A stretch of 8,154 nt of DNA from Oxalobacteraceae bacterium (GTDB lineage Bacteria; Pseudomonadota; Gammaproteobacteria; Burkholderiales; Burkholderiaceae_D). Location of the stretch: contig CANKWG010000099.1 of NCBI GenBank assembly GCA_947487325.1, forward strand, positions 1-8,154, read 5' to 3'. Both the position numbers and the translations under genes were made by a program. The notes under the pieces were generated by a model. It saw only the letters and a list, made by a program, of their open reading frames with translations, was not told where the DNA came from and searched no databases. This document shows, one piece after another, positions 5,699 to 8,154 of this stretch. Position 1 is the stretch's first letter; each line of letters opens with the position of its first letter.

Positions 5699-5703
5699 CT
5701 GCG

Positions 5704-5710
5704 CCTCCCT
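5704..5710 (-). promoter_or_regulatory. Ribosome binding site favouring a GTG start for the cytochrome c gene
   Basis: AGGGAGG on the minus strand ends 5 nt before the GTG at 5698. The alternative ATG at 5716 lies upstream of it and has no such site. I could not place a convincing promoter further upstream. Confidence 0.7.
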
Positions 5711-5891
5711 TTTCATCCGATGGGTAAGATAAACCTCATCTTCGCGCCAGATGCATCAGGATTCCTGTAAGCAGATCAAGTTTTGCCCGAATTCATCGCA
5801 AATCGACACAACCACGGGGCGGGATAGATACCACCCGATATCAAAGGACTGTGGCGGACAGAAATCGGAAAAGAATGAAGCAAGCACCAAT

Positions 5892-5908
5892 TGCTAGAGC
5901 CTCTAGCA
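5892..5908. repeat. Perfect 7-bp dyad in the cytochrome c to bactofilin gap
   Basis: TGCTAGA (5892-5898), GCC and TCTAGCA (5902-5908) form a perfect inverted repeat with a 3-nt loop. It contains two CTAG sites, a tetramer that is rare in many bacteria. It lies 194 nt upstream of the cytochrome c start and about 80 nt beyond the bactofilin stop. It could be an operator, a second terminator stem or part of a small RNA. No T-run follows on either strand. Confidence 0.4.
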
Positions 5909-5942
5909 GTGCGTAAGAAGCGCGCCAGCAAGATTGAGACAC

Positions 5943-5970
5943 AGCGGCTGGCGAATACTCGCCAGCCGCT
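5943..5970 (-). terminator. Strong hairpin downstream of the bactofilin gene, probable terminator
   Basis: AGCGGCTGGCGA (5943-5954) and TCGCCAGCCGCT (5959-5970) form a perfect 12-bp stem with a 4-nt loop, 20 nt past the bactofilin stop. On the minus strand the stem is followed by TGTGTCTCAATCTT, which is only partly T-rich, so termination may be weak or Rho-assisted; the hairpin could also protect the mRNA 3' end. A further copy of CGCCAGC at 5923-5929 could pair with the same arm (5947-5953). The 292-base gap 5699-5990 holds this hairpin and the dyad at 5892-5908; otherwise I see nothing there. Confidence 0.55.
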
Positions 5971-5990
5971 TCAGACACTCAGGCCATCAA

Positions 5991-6518
5991 TCAGTTTCTT
6001 GGCTTACGTCCCATATCGCTGGCCGACGCATTGGCTGGTGCTGCCGCTTTGATCTCTGCGGGTGCAGATGTCGGTGCTGGTGCGGATGTCGGTTCGGGTG
6101 CGGCAGCCACCTGCACCACGGGCTCGGGTGCGGGAGCAGCTACCACCGGCTGCACCGGTGGACTCGGCGGCGCAAAATTTTGCGGCTGCTGACCGACCTT
6201 GTTGATTGAGCCTTGCAGAGATCCGCCCTTCTTGATCTCCAGCTCGGTGTAGGTAATTGAGCCTGCAATCAGCCCCGAAGATTCGATGACCAGCGTTTTG
6301 TTGGCGATCGTGGTGTCGGTCACAGCGCCCGCCACTCTCACATGACTAGCCGTCGTACGTCCATTCATGGAACCATTCGTCTGAATGTGAACCGTATCGG
6401 CAGTCAGCTCGCCTTCGAGCTTACCGTCGATGGTTGCCAGACCTGGCACACGCATCGAGCCTTTCATGAAAACACCTTCACCTACGAGCAGGGAACCCGG
6501 CGTATTTGTGTCGGCCAT
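5991..6518 (-). CDS. Bactofilin family polymer-forming protein
   Basis: This 175-residue protein has a bactofilin (DUF583) core at about residues 10-106. The core is a series of short strands with small hydrophobic and Gly turns typical of the right-handed beta-helix: LLVGEGVFMKGSMRV, ATIDGKLEGELTADTVHI, GSMNGRTTASHVRVAG, LVIESSGLIAGSITYTELEI and GGSLQGSINK. Bactofilins polymerise without nucleotide and act as cytoskeletal scaffolds for cell shape, stalks or peptidoglycan enzymes. The tail (111-175) is Pro/Ala-rich with two tandem PTSAPA units (143-154) and ends basic (GRKPRN). The DNA mirrors this with an imperfect 18-bp tandem repeat (6061-6096). The ATG at 6518 has only a weak, distant purine-rich stretch upstream. 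No M23 peptidase gene, a frequent neighbour of bactofilin genes, is adjacent. A strong hairpin follows the stop. Confidence 0.93.
   Translation of the reverse strand: MADTNTPGSLLVGEGVFMKGSMRVPGLATIDGKLEGELTADTVHIQTNGSMNGRTTASHVRVAGAVTDTTIANKTLVIESSGLIAGSITYTELEIKKGGSLQGSINKVGQQPQNFAPPSPPVQPVVAAPAPEPVVQVAAAPEPTSAPAPTSAPAEIKAAAPANASASDMGRKPRN
6061..6096. repeat. 18-bp tandem repeat inside the bactofilin tail
   Basis: Positions 6061-6078 and 6079-6096 are direct repeats matching at 14 of 18 positions, followed by a third partial copy (GGTGCGG). On the minus strand they encode the repeated PTSAPA hexapeptide. Such in-frame repeats can gain or lose units by slippage, changing tail length without breaking the core. 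Confidence 0.7.
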
Positions 6519-6642
6519 ATTGTTTTCGTGTCTCTCTTGAATTTAATGGAAGCTACTACCTTCGCAGCTTTGCTTATAACAACGGCATGATACAAGTTTT
6601 TCTCTCAGCAACCTACACTGTCAATTTGAAAACATATCGCCC

Positions 6643-7221
6643 ATGAACCCACCCCGACTCATTCTTTTCGCTGGTCACGCTGGCACCGGCAAGACTACGC
6701 TCGCCAAGCAGGCTCTGCCCCAGCTCGCCGCACATTCTGGCCGAGACTTCTTCTTTCTAGACAAAGACACCGCCTATGGTGCATTCAGCTCACCCATCAT
6801 GGGTCTACTGACCGGCGATCCGGCCGACCGCGACAGCCCAACCTATCTGCAGCACCTGCGCAACGGCGAATATGCAGGTCTGCTCGACATCACCCGCGAA
6901 AACCTGGCGCTTGGGCTTCAGGTCATGCTGGTCGGCCCCTTCACCCGCGAAATCATGGCAGGCAAATTTTTCCGACCGCAAGAGCTCGGCCTACCAGCCA
7001 ATACGATCTGTCGCATCGCCTGGATCGATTTACCGAGCGATGAAGCGCGCCGCCGTATCGAGCGACGCGCCGATCCGCGTGATGCTTGGAAGCTCGCCCA
7101 CTGGGACAGCTATCTGCAGCGTAGGATAGAGCCGCCCGAGCATCCGGGGATACTGCGATTTGATAACTCTGCGTTTGATCCAGCAGCTTTCGACAAACTG
7201 GTCGCGCATCTGCTGGACTAG
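6643..7221 (+). CDS. P-loop kinase-like ATPase, substrate unknown
   Basis: This 192-residue cytoplasmic protein has a Walker A motif GHAGTGKTT (11-19) right after a hydrophobic first strand (RLILFA). A strand ending in LDKD (39-42) sits where small P-loop kinases often carry a substrate-binding Asp. VMLVGPF (94-100) is a central strand, and an Arg-rich segment RRRIERRADPRDAWK (136-150) looks like the LID that binds phosphates in nucleoside and shikimate-type kinases. The C-terminal FDNS (173-176) is similar to the strand end in AAA_33/zeta-toxin-like kinases. These features suggest phosphate transfer to a small molecule. The substrate is unknown. No antitoxin-like gene is nearby, so a toxin role is unlikely. 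The ATG at 6643 is preceded by no clear Shine-Dalgarno sequence or promoter. It diverges from bactofilin and converges on the serine hydrolase (11-nt gap). Confidence 0.85.
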   Translation: MNPPRLILFAGHAGTGKTTLAKQALPQLAAHSGRDFFFLDKDTAYGAFSSPIMGLLTGDPADRDSPTYLQHLRNGEYAGLLDITRENLALGLQVMLVGPFTREIMAGKFFRPQELGLPANTICRIAWIDLPSDEARRRIERRADPRDAWKLAHWDSYLQRRIEPPEHPGILRFDNSAFDPAAFDKLVAHLLD

Positions 7222-7232
7222 GCTTGGAAGAA

Positions 7233-8154
7233 TCAATCCAGCGCCTGGTAAACCAGCGTCTTGATCATCCGACGATATTGCTGCCGCACCGCACCCGGAG
7301 TCTGAGCCATCATGATGCCAATCAGCTGCTCTTTTGGATCCACCCAAAAGAACGTACCCCCCAAACCACCCCACGCAAAATCACCTTCGGAACCATGTAC
7401 ACCTGCGATACCCGGCCCCTGGCGCACCATAAAGCCCAACCCGAAGGTATAGCCCTGCACACCCATCAAGACTTCACCGGGCTGCACGGGTGTCGCGACT
7501 TTGGGGCCGAGATGATCCGAGGTCATCAATGCCACTGTTGTGCGGGAGAGATAACGCTTGCCATCCAACGTACCGCCATTGAGCAGCATCTGGCAGAAAC
7601 GCAAATAGTCATCAGCCGTCGTTGACATGCCTGCGCCACCTGAATCATTACCGGTGGCACGCGTGACATCCAACATCACCATCATTGGCCCGCCGGTAGT
7701 GGGATCAATTTTCAAGGGTTCAGCAAGACGAGCCACTTTCGATGCAGGCACGACGAAGCTCGTGTCTTTCATGCCCAAGGGTTGAATCAGTCGTTCATCC
7801 AGCAGCACGCTGAGCGGCTTGTTGCTCACTGCCTCAAGTACGCGACCCAACAAATCTGTGGAGAGGCTGTATTCCCAAGTGCTGCCCGGCTGCGAGAGCA
7901 ACGGCGCTTTTGAAAAGGCCTCGATCTGCTGTTGTGGCGTTAGCGTGATCCACTTGGATGGCACCTCAGTCGAGAACAGACCGGCTTCCTGATACGCAGC
8001 TTTCACCGCTGCAGAGCGCGTGAACTCCGCGTAAGTCAGACCCGAGGTGTGACGCAATAAATCATGCACCGTGATCGGCCGCGCCGCAGGTACGCGCGCG
8101 CTGTTGGCTTCGGCGGGATTGGTCATCACCTCCATCTTTGCCATGGCCGGAAAA
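7233..8154 (-). CDS. Serine hydrolase of the beta-lactamase / esterase family, N-terminus missing
   Basis: The C-terminal part of a class C beta-lactamase-like protein (PF00144 type) is present; the frame stays open through the right edge (Phe-Pro-Ala precede the first in-window Met). That Met (8144) is therefore probably internal. Numbering from it, visible family features are PITVHDLLRHTSGLTY (23-38), the Tyr motif in STWEYSLSTDLLGRVLE (88-104), PLGMKDTSF, the GGAGMSTTADDYLRF segment and WGGLGGTFFWVDP near the end, in place of the KTG box of true beta-lactamases. The catalytic Ser-x-x-Lys lies upstream of the window. Relatives include EstB-like esterases and 1,4-butanediol diacrylate esterase-like enzymes, so an esterase or amidase is likelier than antibiotic resistance. 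Any signal peptide cannot be seen. The gene converges on the kinase-like gene. Confidence 0.9.
   Translation of the reverse strand, partial: FPAMAKMEVMTNPAEANSARVPAARPITVHDLLRHTSGLTYAEFTRSAAVKAAYQEAGLFSTEVPSKWITLTPQQQIEAFSKAPLLSQPGSTWEYSLSTDLLGRVLEAVSNKPLSVLLDERLIQPLGMKDTSFVVPASKVARLAEPLKIDPTTGGPMMVMLDVTRATGNDSGGAGMSTTADDYLRFCQMLLNGGTLDGKRYLSRTTVALMTSDHLGPKVATPVQPGEVLMGVQGYTFGLGFMVRQGPGIAGVHGSEGDFAWGGLGGTFFWVDPKEQLIGIMMAQTPGAVRQQYRRMIKTLVYQALD

Noticed and set aside
6618..6633. TTGACA on the minus strand upstream of bactofilin as a -35 box
   Set aside because: No acceptable -10 hexamer lies 16-18 nt downstream of it.
6643..7221. Kinase-like gene as a zeta-type toxin of a toxin-antitoxin pair
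   Set aside because: No small antitoxin gene lies next to it; its neighbours are divergent bactofilin and convergent serine hydrolase.
7233..8154. Serine hydrolase as an antibiotic-resistance beta-lactamase
   Set aside because: The third motif reads WGGLGG in place of KTG and the sequence looks like the esterase branch; the Ser-x-x-Lys motif is outside the window.
1..8154. Insertion sequences, CRISPR arrays, tRNA genes, attachment sites or a defence island
   Set aside because: No transposase frame, spaced repeats, cloverleaf or target-site duplication was seen on reading both strands; most genes are housekeeping or envelope genes.

Overview
The window reads as chromosomal core and near-core DNA of a betaproteobacterium (Burkholderiales or Nitrosomonadales type). 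The grounds are the gene order rplU-rpmA-obgE-proB facing away from ispB, protein sequences of proteobacterial type, and a moderately high GC content. I cannot name a genus. I see no insertion sequence, prophage, CRISPR array, tRNA or rRNA. No stretch without a gene exceeds 300 bases; the longest is the 292 bases between the cytochrome c and bactofilin genes.

Left part (1-2214, minus strand): a translation and GTPase operon. It is transcribed from a near-consensus sigma-70 promoter (TTGACC, 17 bp, TATAAT) through a leader of about 100 nt with a GC-rich hairpin. It then runs through rplU (L21), rpmA (L27), obgE (ribosome-associated GTPase) and into proB (glutamate 5-kinase), which leaves the window after 57 codons. 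A terminator-like hairpin separates rpmA from obgE and probably lowers obgE-proB expression relative to the two ribosomal proteins. obgE and proB are only 2 nt apart.

Middle (2215-4563): ispB (long-chain polyprenyl diphosphate synthase, making the quinone side chain) runs rightward. It converges on a membrane-anchored protein with a bacterial PH-like region and a C-terminal SHOCT motif. Next comes a 128-residue tautomerase with the Met-Pro start typical of its superfamily. A sigma-70 promoter in the divergent gap then drives a small secreted protein of unknown function.

Right part (4564-8154): this is mostly envelope-related. The 87-residue exported protein converges on a two-gene unit of a small periplasmic class I cytochrome c and a secreted protein resembling surface-adhesin protein E. 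A non-coding gap with two perfect hairpins follows, then a bactofilin with a Pro/Ala-rich tail. A P-loop kinase-like ATPase of unknown substrate runs rightward and converges on a serine hydrolase of the beta-lactamase/esterase family. That gene is cut by the window edge before its catalytic Ser-x-x-Lys region.

I found no convincing undescribed multi-gene system. The most unusual signals are: (i) the cytochrome c, where a His sits at the position of the usual axial Met and an extra Cys lies just upstream; (ii) the rpmA-obgE hairpin, whose loop is complementary to the sequence just before the obgE start codon; and (iii) the rplU leader, with two mutually exclusive stems. Several start sites are revised here from visible ribosome binding sites.
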